Shown: in pieces, positions 25,181 through 32,730 of the stretch
How the letters are laid out: every line of letters begins with the position of its first letter
Position numbering within the stretch: position 1 is the first letter of the stretch
NCBI GenBank assembly: GCA_937899785.1
Contig: CALCCG010000099.1
Location: 1-34,446 of the forward strand
Length of the DNA stretch: 34,446 nt
Source of the DNA: an uncultured Erythrobacter sp.
GTDB taxonomy: Bacteria > Pseudomonadota > Alphaproteobacteria > Sphingomonadales > Sphingomonadaceae
Reading direction: 5' to 3'
The notes under the pieces: model-generated
Told to the model about the DNA's origin: nothing
The model's input: only the letters and a program-made list of their open reading frames with translations
Databases searched by the model: none
Position numbers and translations under genes: made by a program

Positions 25181-26602
25181 ATGGCGACACTGGCACAAAC
25201 CCCCAAGTCGGAACCCCTCAAGCGGTCTCCCTTTTCGCATTGGAGCGCCGGGATACCCGATGACGACGCCCTAGCGCACATTCCGGGGGAGGCGGGCTGG
25301 CCTCTGGTTGGCAACACCTTCACCATGCTCGCCGATCCGCATGCCTTTGCCGCGCGGATGATCGAGACCTATGGCAAGGTCTATAAGAACCGCGCCTTTG
25401 GCGGCTACACAGTGACGCTGATCGGCGCCGACGCCAACGAATTGGTGTTGTTCAACAAAGAAAAGATCTTCTCTAACGAGCAGGGTTGGGGACCTGTGCT
25501 CGATCAGCTTTTCCCTCGCGGGCTCATGCTGCTCGACTTTGACCATCATCGGATTGATCGTCGCGCGCTTTCAATCGCGTTCAAGCCGGGACCGATGCGC
25601 CATTATATGGGCGCGCTGAACTCAGGCATCTCCAGCGAGACGGCCAAATGGGAAGGCGCCACGATCTTCCAGCCGGCGATCAAGCAATTGACGTTGGATC
25701 TGGCAGCCGACAGTTTTCTCGGCATTCCCTGGGGGCCTGAGGCGGACAAGATCAACACCGCCTTTGTCGATATGGTCCAGGCGTCGGTCGCGCCGATCCG
25801 CGCGCCGCTGCCCTTCACCAAGATGAAGAAGGGTGTCGATGGCCGCGCCTACATCGTCGACTATCTCACGAAGGAAACCCAACGCCGCCGCGCGGAAGGC
25901 GGTGGGCAGGATATGTTCAGCCAATTTGCCACCGCGACGCGCGAAGACGGATCGCTTCTACCGGTCGACGAAGTCGTCGATCATATGAACTTTCTGATGA
26001 TGGCTGCGCACGATACGATCACCTCATCAGCCACTTCGCTTATCTACCATCTTGCGACCAAGCCGCAGTGGCAGGAAAAGGTGCGTGAAGAGATCTTCGC
26101 TGTAACGGGCGGGCCAGGCGCGGACGGACATCCGAGACCGCTCGACTACGATGACCTGGCCAAACTTGAACTCACCGAAATGGTCTTCAAGGAAGTGTTG
26201 CGTCTTGTTCCACCGGTGCCTTCGATGCCGCGTCGTGCTTTGCGCGAATTTGAGTTTGGCGGCTATCGCATTCCGGCGGGTCAGATGGTGGGCATCAATG
26301 TCCACTGGGTGCACCATTCGGACGAATATTGGGATAACCCCCACGCATTTGATCCCATGCGTTTCACGCCCGAACAGGTGAAGGCGCGGCATAAATATGC
26401 CTGGGTCCCGTTTGGCGGGGGTGCGCATATGTGTTTGGGGCTGCACTTTGCTTATATGCAGATCAAGGTGCTTATGGCACAGCTGCTCCAACGCTATCGG
26501 ATTGAGCCGACCGAAGGGGGCGCAGACTATAAGCCAGAGTGGCAGCCCTGGCCGATCCCCCAGCCCAAGGATGGGCTTAAGGTAACGTTCAAAGCTCTCT
26601 AG
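25181..26602 (+). CDS. Cytochrome P450
   Basis: Heme-thiolate monooxygenase of 473 residues, soluble by appearance. It shows the I-helix motif AAHDT (275-279; Ala-Ala-His-Asp-Thr in place of AGxxT), K-helix EVLR (Glu338-Arg341), the PxRF-like FDPMRFTPEQV segment, and the heme-binding loop FGGGAHMCLG with Cys418 as thiolate ligand. Start: ATG 25181 with GGAGAG upstream; the longer frame beginning at TTG 25112 is rejected. There is no ferredoxin or reductase gene alongside. The substrate cannot be inferred; the sequence does not look like CYP153 or CYP51. Its stop codon overlaps the convergent 57-aa gene's stop by two bases. Confidence 0.93.
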   Translation: MATLAQTPKSEPLKRSPFSHWSAGIPDDDALAHIPGEAGWPLVGNTFTMLADPHAFAARMIETYGKVYKNRAFGGYTVTLIGADANELVLFNKEKIFSNEQGWGPVLDQLFPRGLMLLDFDHHRIDRRALSIAFKPGPMRHYMGALNSGISSETAKWEGATIFQPAIKQLTLDLAADSFLGIPWGPEADKINTAFVDMVQASVAPIRAPLPFTKMKKGVDGRAYIVDYLTKETQRRRAEGGGQDMFSQFATATREDGSLLPVDEVVDHMNFLMMAAHDTITSSATSLIYHLATKPQWQEKVREEIFAVTGGPGADGHPRPLDYDDLAKLELTEMVFKEVLRLVPPVPSMPRRALREFEFGGYRIPAGQMVGINVHWVHHSDEYWDNPHAFDPMRFTPEQVKARHKYAWVPFGGGAHMCLGLHFAYMQIKVLMAQLLQRYRIEPTEGGADYKPEWQPWPIPQPKDGLKVTFKAL

Positions 26603-26772
26603 AAGTCGATCGCGATCCCATCTTTCCCCAGCCAATCGCCATAGCGAATGGGAGACTTTTCACGAGGCTCGTCCTTGTAAGGGTCCACGTCCTTAGGTTT
26701 GGGCGCTGGCTCATTGGTCCAATGCGCGGGCTTCTTGAAGTTTTTGGCCGCTTCGGATTTTTGCTTGGTCAT
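26599..26772 (-). CDS. DUF1674/SDHAF4-like succinate dehydrogenase assembly factor
   Basis: A 57-residue protein read by hand from ATG 26772: MTKQKSEAAKNFKKPAHW at the N-terminus, a Pro/Lys-rich middle, and the family signature IRYGDWLGKDGIAIDF ending the chain. DUF1674 is the bacterial counterpart of eukaryotic SDHAF4 (Sdh8), which protects the flavinylated SDH catalytic subunit before assembly; a role in bacteria is inferred. The RYGDW...D-F ending is diagnostic. It lies between the P450 gene (convergent, stop codons overlapping) and the rsmB-type gene (divergent, 57 bases). DUF1674 next to an RsmB homologue is a recurrent alphaproteobacterial arrangement as I recall. Confidence 0.88.
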   Translation of the reverse strand: MTKQKSEAAKNFKKPAHWTNEPAPKPKDVDPYKDEPREKSPIRYGDWLGKDGIAIDF

Positions 26773-26829
26773 GCAATCTCAATGCTCGCGCTGGCGCTTG
26801 GTTTCAAGAGACTGTAGGCGCGCTTCGCC

Positions 26830-28077
26830 ATGGCTCAACCAACCGGAATTCACGCGCGCCGCGCCGCGCTTAAACTCGTCGACGCCGTGCTGCGCCGAGG
26901 GGAAACGCTGGAGCAGTCGGCGTCGGGGGCCTTGCGCGATGTGCGCAATCAGGCGGACCAGGCGTTGGCGCGTGCAATCGCGGGTGAGGCCCTGCGCTGG
27001 CTTACCGATCTCGACGCTCTGATCGATAGCGCGACCAAACAGCGCCTTCCCCAGGACGCTAAGCCGCGTAGCGTGCTTCGGTTGATGCTGGCGCAGGCCT
27101 TGCGTCTCGAAACGCCGCCGCACGCGGTGGTCGCGACCGGGCTGCCGCTTCTTTCGGGAGGCCCCCGGCGCTTGGCCCATGGTGTGTTTTCGACGCTGAT
27201 GAAGCGCGAAGTGGCTTTGCCGGAAACGCCAAGCCTGCCGCTCGAAGTGACCCAGCGCTGGGGCAAAGGACGCGCCGCTGAGATCGCAAGCGGGTTGGCC
27301 CGGCCACCCGAAGTCGACCTCCATATTAAGGACGCGGCGCAAACCGCCAATTGGCAGGCCAAGCTGGGCGGCGTGAGCCTTGCGCCTGGGCATGTCCGTA
27401 TTCCGCGCGGCACCGCGATTGAGACGCTTGAGGGCTACGCTGAAGGTGCATGGTGGGTGCAAGATCTTGCGGCCATGATCCCCACCGCGCTCCTTGGAGA
27501 GGGCTGGGGGCACGCGTTGGACCTGTGCGCTGCGCCAGGCGGCAAGACGATGGCGCTGGCGGCGGCGGGTTGGCAGGTTACGGCGCTCGACATCTCCAAG
27601 CGACGTTTGGAAATGCTCAAGGCGAACCTCAAGCGCACCGGTCTCAAGGCCTCTGCCGTCCGCGCGGACGCGCTGACATGGGAACCTAAGCACAAGTTTG
27701 ACGCGATCTTGCTGGATGCGCCGTGCACCGCGACGGGTACGTGCCGCCGCCACCCTGACGTGCTCCACCGGATTGGCCCGCGCCAAATAGGTGACATGGT
27801 GGAGGTCCAGCGAACGCTGATCGCGCGGGCAGCGGAGTGGCTGAAGCCCGGCGGACGGCTGGTCTACGCGGTGTGCTCGCTGGAACGTGAAGAGGGCGAG
27901 GATCAGGCCCTCTGGACTACGGAAACGCTAAACCTTGAGGTAAAGCCCATCACAGCGAGCGATCTGCCTGCGGACGTTGATGCAACGCCTGAGGGCTGGG
28001 TCCGCACCCATCCGGGCCTGCTGCCCGAAAGCGGCGGCCTTGATGGGTTCTTCATTGCCCTTCTGATCAAACGCTAG
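26830..28077 (+). CDS. rsmB: RsmB/NOP family RNA (cytosine-5) methyltransferase
   Basis: SAM-dependent methyltransferase, predicted to methylate a cytosine in 16S rRNA. It has 415 residues. An N-terminal NusB-like RNA-binding helical domain (~1-130: HARRAALKLVDAVLRRGETL, ALARAIAGEALRWL) precedes the Rossmann domain with LDLCAAPGGKTMAL (motif I) and LDISKRRLEML. Motif IV is DAPCTATGTCRRHPD with Cys299, and motif VI is VCSLE with Cys349. The two cysteines are the release and nucleophile pair expected of m5C methyltransferases. Whether the target is rRNA C967 specifically is inferred from family only. Confidence 0.9.
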   Translation: MAQPTGIHARRAALKLVDAVLRRGETLEQSASGALRDVRNQADQALARAIAGEALRWLTDLDALIDSATKQRLPQDAKPRSVLRLMLAQALRLETPPHAVVATGLPLLSGGPRRLAHGVFSTLMKREVALPETPSLPLEVTQRWGKGRAAEIASGLARPPEVDLHIKDAAQTANWQAKLGGVSLAPGHVRIPRGTAIETLEGYAEGAWWVQDLAAMIPTALLGEGWGHALDLCAAPGGKTMALAAAGWQVTALDISKRRLEMLKANLKRTGLKASAVRADALTWEPKHKFDAILLDAPCTATGTCRRHPDVLHRIGPRQIGDMVEVQRTLIARAAEWLKPGGRLVYAVCSLEREEGEDQALWTTETLNLEVKPITASDLPADVDATPEGWVRTHPGLLPESGGLDGFFIALLIKR

Positions 28078-28080
28078 CGA

Positions 28081-28632
28081 TCAAGCGCCTTCTTTCACAT
28101 ATTTCTGGAAACTCTTTCGAAGCTTCATGATCTTGGGGGGAATCGTCGCGAGGCAATACGGGTTACGCTGGCCCTCGCCCTCCCAATATTCTTGGTGGTA
28201 GTCTTCTGCCGGGTACCAAGCCTTGCTCTGATTGTCGTCTTTCAATCCCTCTACCGTTGTGACAGCCGTACCGGAATTCTCGGAGTTCCACCGTGCGATT
28301 GCGGCCTCGGCCTCGGAGCCCTGCTCTTCGGACAGGGGAAAGATCGCGGAGCGGTATTGCGTGCCGACATCGTGACCCTGGCGGTTGAGTTGCGTCGGAT
28401 CATGCGTACCCAGAAACACATCATAGATTTGGGCAAGGCTTATCGCGGCGGGATCGAAGGTTACGCGAACGCCCTCGGCATGGCCTGTCGTTCCTGAGCA
28501 GACATCACGATAAGTCGGATTTGAGGCGGTTCCGCCGATATAGCCGCTCTCAACCGCATGCACACCGACGACATCTTTGAAAACCGCTTCGGTGCACCAG
28601 AAGCATCCGCCCGCGATAATAGCCTGTTCCAT
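28081..28632 (-). CDS. msrA: Peptide-methionine (S)-S-oxide reductase
   Basis: Reduces methionine-S-sulfoxide. It has 183 residues from ATG 28632, which has GGAG nine bases upstream; the longer frame opens on TTG 28677 and is less likely. The active-site motif GGCFWC (Cys10 catalytic, Cys13) lies at the N-terminus, followed by GYIGGTASNPTYRDVC, GHAEGVRVTFDP, the THDPTQLNRQGHDVGTQYRS core and YHQEYWEGEG near the C-terminus. There is no signal peptide, so it is cytoplasmic. It converges with the rsmB gene and is divergent from the exported methyltransferase-fold genes. Confidence 0.94.
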   Translation of the reverse strand: MEQAIIAGGCFWCTEAVFKDVVGVHAVESGYIGGTASNPTYRDVCSGTTGHAEGVRVTFDPAAISLAQIYDVFLGTHDPTQLNRQGHDVGTQYRSAIFPLSEEQGSEAEAAIARWNSENSGTAVTTVEGLKDDNQSKAWYPAEDYHQEYWEGEGQRNPYCLATIPPKIMKLRKSFQKYVKEGA

Positions 28633-28782
28633 AGCTTCGATCTCCTTTGCCAGAGCACATAGGGTCTCTGGGGCCAATGGCCAGAGGACAAGCGTTCATT
28701 CGACGAGGAGCGCTTGTCATTGCGCTGTCCCTTTGTCAGGACATGCGCAGTGTCATCACTGATCCCAAGAGAGGTCCCCATT

Positions 28783-29640
28783 ATGAAAAAAACCACTTTG
28801 ATCGCCCCGATCGCCGCTTTGGCGGCCAGCGTTGCCCTGGTCTCACCCGCCTTTGCCGATGGCCATTCTGAAGCCGCGCCCACTCTTGAAGAGGTGCTTG
28901 CCAGCGACAAGCGCGGCGAGGATGGTAAGCGCGACCAGTATCGCCGCCCGGTTGAGACCCTCGGCTTTTTCGGTGTTGAGCCGGCCATGACGGTCGCCGA
29001 GTATGGCCCTGGCGGTGGCTGGTACACGCGCGTCCTTGCCCCCTACCTGATGCCAGCAGGCCAATACATCGCCTTCAATTCCGACAGCGACGGGCGTGAG
29101 TATTCGAGCCGCGCCCGTGAAGCGCGAGCCAAGAGCTGGACCGAGCGTTTCAAGTCGGGCGTTGCCGAAATGATGGGCGGAGAAGCCAGTGACGTGACAG
29201 CGTTTGAGACCGATGAGATGCCCGAAGAGCTTGCTGGCACGGTTGACCGCGTTCTGATCTTTCGATCGATGCATGGTCTGAATATCGGTAACAACGCCGA
29301 TGATGTGTTGAAGGCTGCGCGCATGATGTTGAAGGATGACGGCATGGTTGGCGTCGTCCAGCATATGGCACCCGAAGGCGCGAGCTATGACGATTACGGT
29401 GCACGCCAACGCGGCTATATGCGCAAAGCCGATGTGGTTGCGATTTTCGCGGCAAATGGCTTTGAACTTGCCGCTGAAAGCGACATTAACGCCAACCCCA
29501 AAGATCCCGCCAACTGGGAAAACGGCGTGTGGACGTTGCCTCCGGTGCTCGCCACAGGCGAAGATGATCCAAAGCGCGCCGAATATCTCGAAATCGGCGA
29601 AAGCAGCCGCATGACGCTTTTGTTCAAGAAGGCCAGTTAG
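28783..29640 (+). CDS. Exported class I methyltransferase-fold protein (COG4798-like), copy 1
   Basis: A 285-residue protein with a Sec signal peptide (TLIAPIAALAASVALVSPAFADG), then a Rossmann methyltransferase-like domain. The SAM-binding glycine loop is VAEYGPGGGWYTRVLAPYL, GTVDRVLIFRSMHGLN matches motif IV, and AARMMLKDDGMVGVVQH matches post-motif strands. The C-terminus is ESSRMTLLFKKAS. ATG 28783 has GAGAGG upstream. The periplasm has no known SAM supply, so the catalytic role of such exported 'predicted methyltransferases' is unclear. The next gene, 25 bases downstream, is a paralogue, so this is a tandem duplication. The substrate is unknown. Confidence 0.88.
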   Translation: MKKTTLIAPIAALAASVALVSPAFADGHSEAAPTLEEVLASDKRGEDGKRDQYRRPVETLGFFGVEPAMTVAEYGPGGGWYTRVLAPYLMPAGQYIAFNSDSDGREYSSRAREARAKSWTERFKSGVAEMMGGEASDVTAFETDEMPEELAGTVDRVLIFRSMHGLNIGNNADDVLKAARMMLKDDGMVGVVQHMAPEGASYDDYGARQRGYMRKADVVAIFAANGFELAAESDINANPKDPANWENGVWTLPPVLATGEDDPKRAEYLEIGESSRMTLLFKKAS

Positions 29641-29665
29641 GCCAAGAGCGAAGGGGAGAGAGGAT

Positions 29666-30520
29666 ATGAAATCTGCGCTGTTTGTAGCGGCGAGCGTTCT
29701 GGCTCTCCCCGCCTGTGGGCCAAGCGCCGAGGCGGAGGCCACCGCTGCTCAGGCTCCCGCCGAGAATACGAAGCTGGCCGATGTCCTTGCCCATGAACGC
29801 AGAGTGGATGGCAAAGCCCGTGATGACTACCGCCACCCAGCGGAAACACTCGCCTTTTTTCAGGTCAGGCCGACCGACACGGTGATTGAATACGCGCCCG
29901 GCGGCGGATGGTACACGCGCATCTTGATCCCTTACCTGTCCGAAAGCGGCCAGTATATCGCATCAAGCTTCCCTCCCTCCTCGGCTGAGGCCCTGGGCGA
30001 AGAGTTCGTTCAGCGCGTCGCCGATTTTGGCGCGACTTTCTCCGAAGAGGTGGGCGCAGAGCTTGGCGTTTCGCCCGAAAAGCTGCCCTTCTATTTCGGC
30101 GACTCGATCCCGCAGGATGTTAATGGCACAGTCGACCGGGTGCTGGTTTTCCGGATGATGCACAACCTCAAGCGCTGGGGCGTCGCAGATAGCGAAGCTC
30201 AATCATGGTTGGCAGCGCTCAAGCCCGGGGGACTGCTTGGCGTGGTGCAGCATCGCGCCAAAGCGGATGCACCCGATGACTATGTCGACGGGAACAGAGG
30301 TTATCTCAAAGAAGCCGATCTCATCGTTTTTTTTGAGAGCAACGGCTTCGAGCTGGTCGAGCAAAGCGAGATCAACGCAAATCCAAAGGACACAGCGGAC
30401 CACGCATCGGGCGTTTGGGCTCTGCCGCCCACCTACGCTGAGGGCGACACAGATCGCGAACAATACACCCAGATCGGCGAGAGCGATCGCATGACACTGC
30501 TGTTCAAGAAGCCTGAATGA
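29666..30520 (+). CDS. Exported class I methyltransferase-fold protein (COG4798-like), copy 2, probable lipoprotein
   Basis: A 284-residue paralogue of the preceding gene, sharing RDDYRHPAETLAFF, APGGGWYTR, GTVDRVLVFRMMHNL, LGVVQHRAKAD, SEINANPKD and ESDRMTLLFKKPE at matching positions. The N-terminus ends in LALPACG with Cys17 as a likely lipid-modified residue (a lipobox with Pro at -2, which is atypical), so this copy may be membrane-tethered while copy 1 is soluble. The spacing of 25 bases implies cotranscription. The SAM loop is intact (YAPGGGWYT). The function is unknown; a duplication with different cellular anchoring is the notable point. Confidence 0.87.
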   Translation: MKSALFVAASVLALPACGPSAEAEATAAQAPAENTKLADVLAHERRVDGKARDDYRHPAETLAFFQVRPTDTVIEYAPGGGWYTRILIPYLSESGQYIASSFPPSSAEALGEEFVQRVADFGATFSEEVGAELGVSPEKLPFYFGDSIPQDVNGTVDRVLVFRMMHNLKRWGVADSEAQSWLAALKPGGLLGVVQHRAKADAPDDYVDGNRGYLKEADLIVFFESNGFELVEQSEINANPKDTADHASGVWALPPTYAEGDTDREQYTQIGESDRMTLLFKKPE

Positions 30521-30536
30521 CGCTAGCGGGCGGCGC

Positions 30537-31415
30537 ATGAGCACACTTACCGTCGCCGCCCTCCAGCTTGCTCTCAATCGTCCTGACGAGGCCGCGAATA
30601 TCGACGCGGTTGCCGCGCTCGTTGAAGAAGCGGCGGGGAAGGGCGCCAAACTGATCCTGCCGCCGGAGCTGTTTTCGGGTCCCTACTTTTGCCGTGTCGA
30701 GGATGAAAGCCTGTTCGCACTCGCCCGCCCGACGAACGAGCATCCCAGCGTCCTCGCCATGCAGGAGGTCGCAGCGAGGCTTAAAGTGACGATCCCCACA
30801 AGCTTCTTTGAGCGCGACGGACATCACTATTACAACACGCTCGCGATGATCGGACCGGATGGCGCGATCACGGGCACCTATCGCAAAAGCCATATTCCTG
30901 ATGGACCGGGCTATGAGGAAAAGTTCTATTTCCGGCCCGGCAATGACGGGTTCAAGGTCTGGAAGGTGCCCGCGGATGATGGCTCAACGGTCCTTGTCGG
31001 TGTCGGTATCTGTTGGGATCAATGGTATCCTGAATGCGCAAGGGTCATGGCTCTGCAAGGGGCGGAGGTTCTTCTCTACCCCACGGCGATTGGTTCCGAA
31101 CCTTACGACGCTGATCTCGACACAAGCCGCATGTGGAGGCGCGCCATGGTTGGCCATGCCGTCTCCAATTGCATGCCCGTCCTCGCCAGCAATCGGATCG
31201 GGGTCGAGGGACCGGACGGGGGCATGCAGAGTTTCTACGGGCACTCGTTCATCAGCGATGAATGGGGCGAACTTATCGAAGAATTCGGAGCGGAGGATGA
31301 CGGAGCGCTGGTTACCACTCTTGATCTTGCGCGCGCGGCCAAACACCGGGCGGGGATGGGTTTTTTCCGCGATCGCCGCCCGCAGCTCTATGGCCGGATC
31401 GCCGAGGACATTTGA
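30537..31415 (+). CDS. aguB: N-carbamoylputrescine amidase
   Basis: Nitrilase-superfamily amidohydrolase that cleaves N-carbamoylputrescine to putrescine in the agmatine route. It has 292 residues. The Glu-Lys-Cys triad is visible: Glu44 in LPPELFSGPYF, Lys117 in YRKSHIPDGPGY, and Cys in GVGICWDQWYPECARVMAL. ALQGAEVLLYPTAIGSEP and CMPVLASNRIGVEG are AguB-typical. The agmatine deiminase gene aguA is not in the window. It follows the methyltransferase pair closely on the same strand. Its stop codon overlaps the folK TTG start (TTGA). Confidence 0.9.
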   Translation: MSTLTVAALQLALNRPDEAANIDAVAALVEEAAGKGAKLILPPELFSGPYFCRVEDESLFALARPTNEHPSVLAMQEVAARLKVTIPTSFFERDGHHYYNTLAMIGPDGAITGTYRKSHIPDGPGYEEKFYFRPGNDGFKVWKVPADDGSTVLVGVGICWDQWYPECARVMALQGAEVLLYPTAIGSEPYDADLDTSRMWRRAMVGHAVSNCMPVLASNRIGVEGPDGGMQSFYGHSFISDEWGELIEEFGAEDDGALVTTLDLARAAKHRAGMGFFRDRRPQLYGRIAEDI

Positions 31416-31927
31416 GCGCACTCTATCTCATAGCGCTGGGTTCAAACATGCGCGTTATGGACGTGGGGCCTCCGCGCGCTGTGCTCGTCGCCGCGTTTGA
31501 TGCGCTCGATCATGAGGCCGGTATCGCCCTGTATGCGCGCGCGCCGATTGTGGACAGCGCGCCCCTGGGCCCTTCGCACCGGCGCTATGCCAACAGCGCG
31601 GCGCTGGTCGAGTGCGATCTGGCGCCGCTCCAACTCTTGGCGCTTTTGCAGCGGATTGAGCGCCGCTTTGGCCGCGGGCGTGCACAACGGCGCGGCCAAC
31701 TTTGGCGCGCGCGGGCGCTTGATTTGGATATCATCCTTTGGAGCGGAGGCGTGTGGGCGAGCCCTGACCTGACAATTCCGCATCGAGAGATGCGCAACCG
31801 CTCCTTTGTCGTTGAGCCCGCCTGTGCGGTCGCTGGGGCGTGGCGTGACCCAGTTACGGGGCTCACCCTGGCGCACATTTCAGCTCGGCTGGGACGCAAA
31901 AGAAAGGGCGCTCACCCCAAAGGATGA
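31412..31927 (+). CDS. folK: 2-amino-4-hydroxy-6-hydroxymethyldihydropteridine pyrophosphokinase
   Basis: Transfers pyrophosphate from ATP to 6-hydroxymethyl-7,8-dihydropterin in folate synthesis. It has 171 residues. HPPK blocks visible are LIALGSNM at the N-terminus, DSAPLGPSHRRYANSAALVE, LLQRIERRFGR, and RARALDLDIILWSGG with the Mg-binding aspartate pair, then LTIPHREMRNRSFVVEP. The start TTG at 31412 overlaps the aguB stop as TTGA; no better start gives the N-terminal LYLIALGSN block. The C-terminal tail after LAHISARLG is basic and the stop lies in the terminator stem. Confidence 0.87.
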   Translation: MSALYLIALGSNMRVMDVGPPRAVLVAAFDALDHEAGIALYARAPIVDSAPLGPSHRRYANSAALVECDLAPLQLLALLQRIERRFGRGRAQRRGQLWRARALDLDIILWSGGVWASPDLTIPHREMRNRSFVVEPACAVAGAWRDPVTGLTLAHISARLGRKRKGAHPKG

Positions 31928-31934
31928 GCGCCCT
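31905..31934 (-). terminator. Hairpin terminator for the PEP-CTERM gene
   Basis: AGGGCGCTCA (31905-31914) pairs perfectly with TGAGCGCCCT (31925-31934) around a 10-base loop. On the minus strand it is followed by TTTCTTTTG, so it can end transcripts from the PEP-CTERM gene. On plus there is no U-tract, but it overlaps the folK stop and may slow transcription there. Confidence 0.65.
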
Positions 31935-31950
31935 CACTTCGCATCCGATT

Positions 31951-31962
31951 AGAACCGGTTCT
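31951..31962. repeat. Perfect 12-bp palindrome AGAACCGGTTCT
   Basis: Self-complementary sequence that overlaps the stop codon of the PEP-CTERM gene. It may extend the terminator region; no function is assigned. Confidence 0.5.
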
Positions 31963-32491
31963 AGGCGGCCGCCAGTCTACTGCGGCGGCGCCGACCAAAA
32001 CCAAGCGCAATTAGCGCCAGTCCAAACAGGCCCAAAGCGCCCGGAGCGGGCACATCAACCGGTGGGTATACCTTGTATTCGCCGATCGTCTTAACGTAAT
32101 CACCGAAGATTTTGGAGCTGTGAGGATTGGTCCACCATGCCCATAGGTTTACTTTGTTTTGGCCCTGGGTCTTGAGCATGTAGGGATGCGACTTGCTCCC
32201 GTTAACATTGGTCGGCGTAAAGGTTTTGCCGTTGATCTTTCGGGTGCCTGTAAGCGAGCCCAGCGTAAACTTGAAACTGGGGTTAGCGCCGCCAGTAAAG
32301 CTGCTGAAATCGCCGGTGAAGCTGGTCTTGATAGCCTCGCCGGTCCAGCTGCCAGTGCCGTTGGCGGTGTTGATGGCTAGGACATCACCATTGGTCATCG
32401 TGTATTCGAAGATCGTCGCCGAGGCGGGCGCTGATGCCGCCATGGTTGATGCTGCAAGCGCAATAGCCGCGTTGGTTGTCCAATTTGCCAT
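31961..32491 (-). CDS. Secreted PEP-CTERM sorting-domain protein
   Basis: A 176-residue exported protein: signal peptide (AAIALAASTMAASAPASA), a beta-rich body with low-complexity Gly/Thr/Ser (NGTGSWTGEAIKTSF, SSFTGGANPSF), and the C-terminal sorting signal VPAPGALGLFGLALIALGF followed by an Arg cluster (GRRRR). The VPAP form in place of VPEP is usual for several sphingomonad proteins from memory. PEP-CTERM tails are cut by an exosortase (EpsH/XrtA) and the product is delivered to the surface or extracellular matrix. No exosortase gene is in the window. A consensus sigma-54 promoter lies upstream. The cargo function is unknown. Confidence 0.85.
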   Translation of the reverse strand: MANWTTNAAIALAASTMAASAPASATIFEYTMTNGDVLAINTANGTGSWTGEAIKTSFTGDFSSFTGGANPSFKFTLGSLTGTRKINGKTFTPTNVNGSKSHPYMLKTQGQNKVNLWAWWTNPHSSKIFGDYVKTIGEYKVYPPVDVPAPGALGLFGLALIALGFGRRRRSRLAAA

Positions 32492-32568
32492 TTTCGTTCC
32501 CCTAGTCCGTCACACCATCTGGATGGCGTGCCGCCAATACAATGACTGGCGGTGGTAAACGGAGAAGG

Positions 32569-32585
32569 AGCAAATCACGTGCCAG
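32569..32585 (-). promoter_or_regulatory. Sigma-54 (RpoN) -24/-12 promoter of the PEP-CTERM gene
   Basis: On the minus strand the sequence CTGGCACGTGATTTGCT matches the sigma-54 consensus YTGGCACGNNNNTTGCW at every defined position. The -24 TGGCACG is at 32578-32584 and the -12 TTGCT at 32569-32573. Initiation would fall near 32558, leaving a leader of about 67 bases before ATG 32491. Confidence 0.85.
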
Positions 32586-32609
32586 ACGTATTAAAATACA
32601 TGCAAATCA

Positions 32610-32647
32610 AAGCTTAAGAAGCTTAACACGAAACCACCGTATTGGTT
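32610..32647. promoter_or_regulatory. Candidate enhancer-binding-protein sites upstream of the sigma-54 promoter
   Basis: Two AAGCTT palindromes (32610-32615 and 32619-32624) and an AACCA...TGGTT inverted repeat (32632-32647) lie 30-80 bases upstream of the -24 element. Sigma-54 promoters need an activator bound upstream, so such repeats are plausible sites. No motif is known to me that fits exactly. Confidence 0.3.
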
Positions 32648-32730
32648 AACTGTAAAGCAGATCGACAGGTCCCGCGGTTAGGTGGCGGCCCAAACGCGTT
32701 GTTAAGACCCCTCTGATAGAGGCGTGCAAT

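Noticed and set aside
30859..31500. 213-codon plus-strand ORF over aguB and folK
   Set aside because: Shadow frame; both real frames show catalytic motifs.
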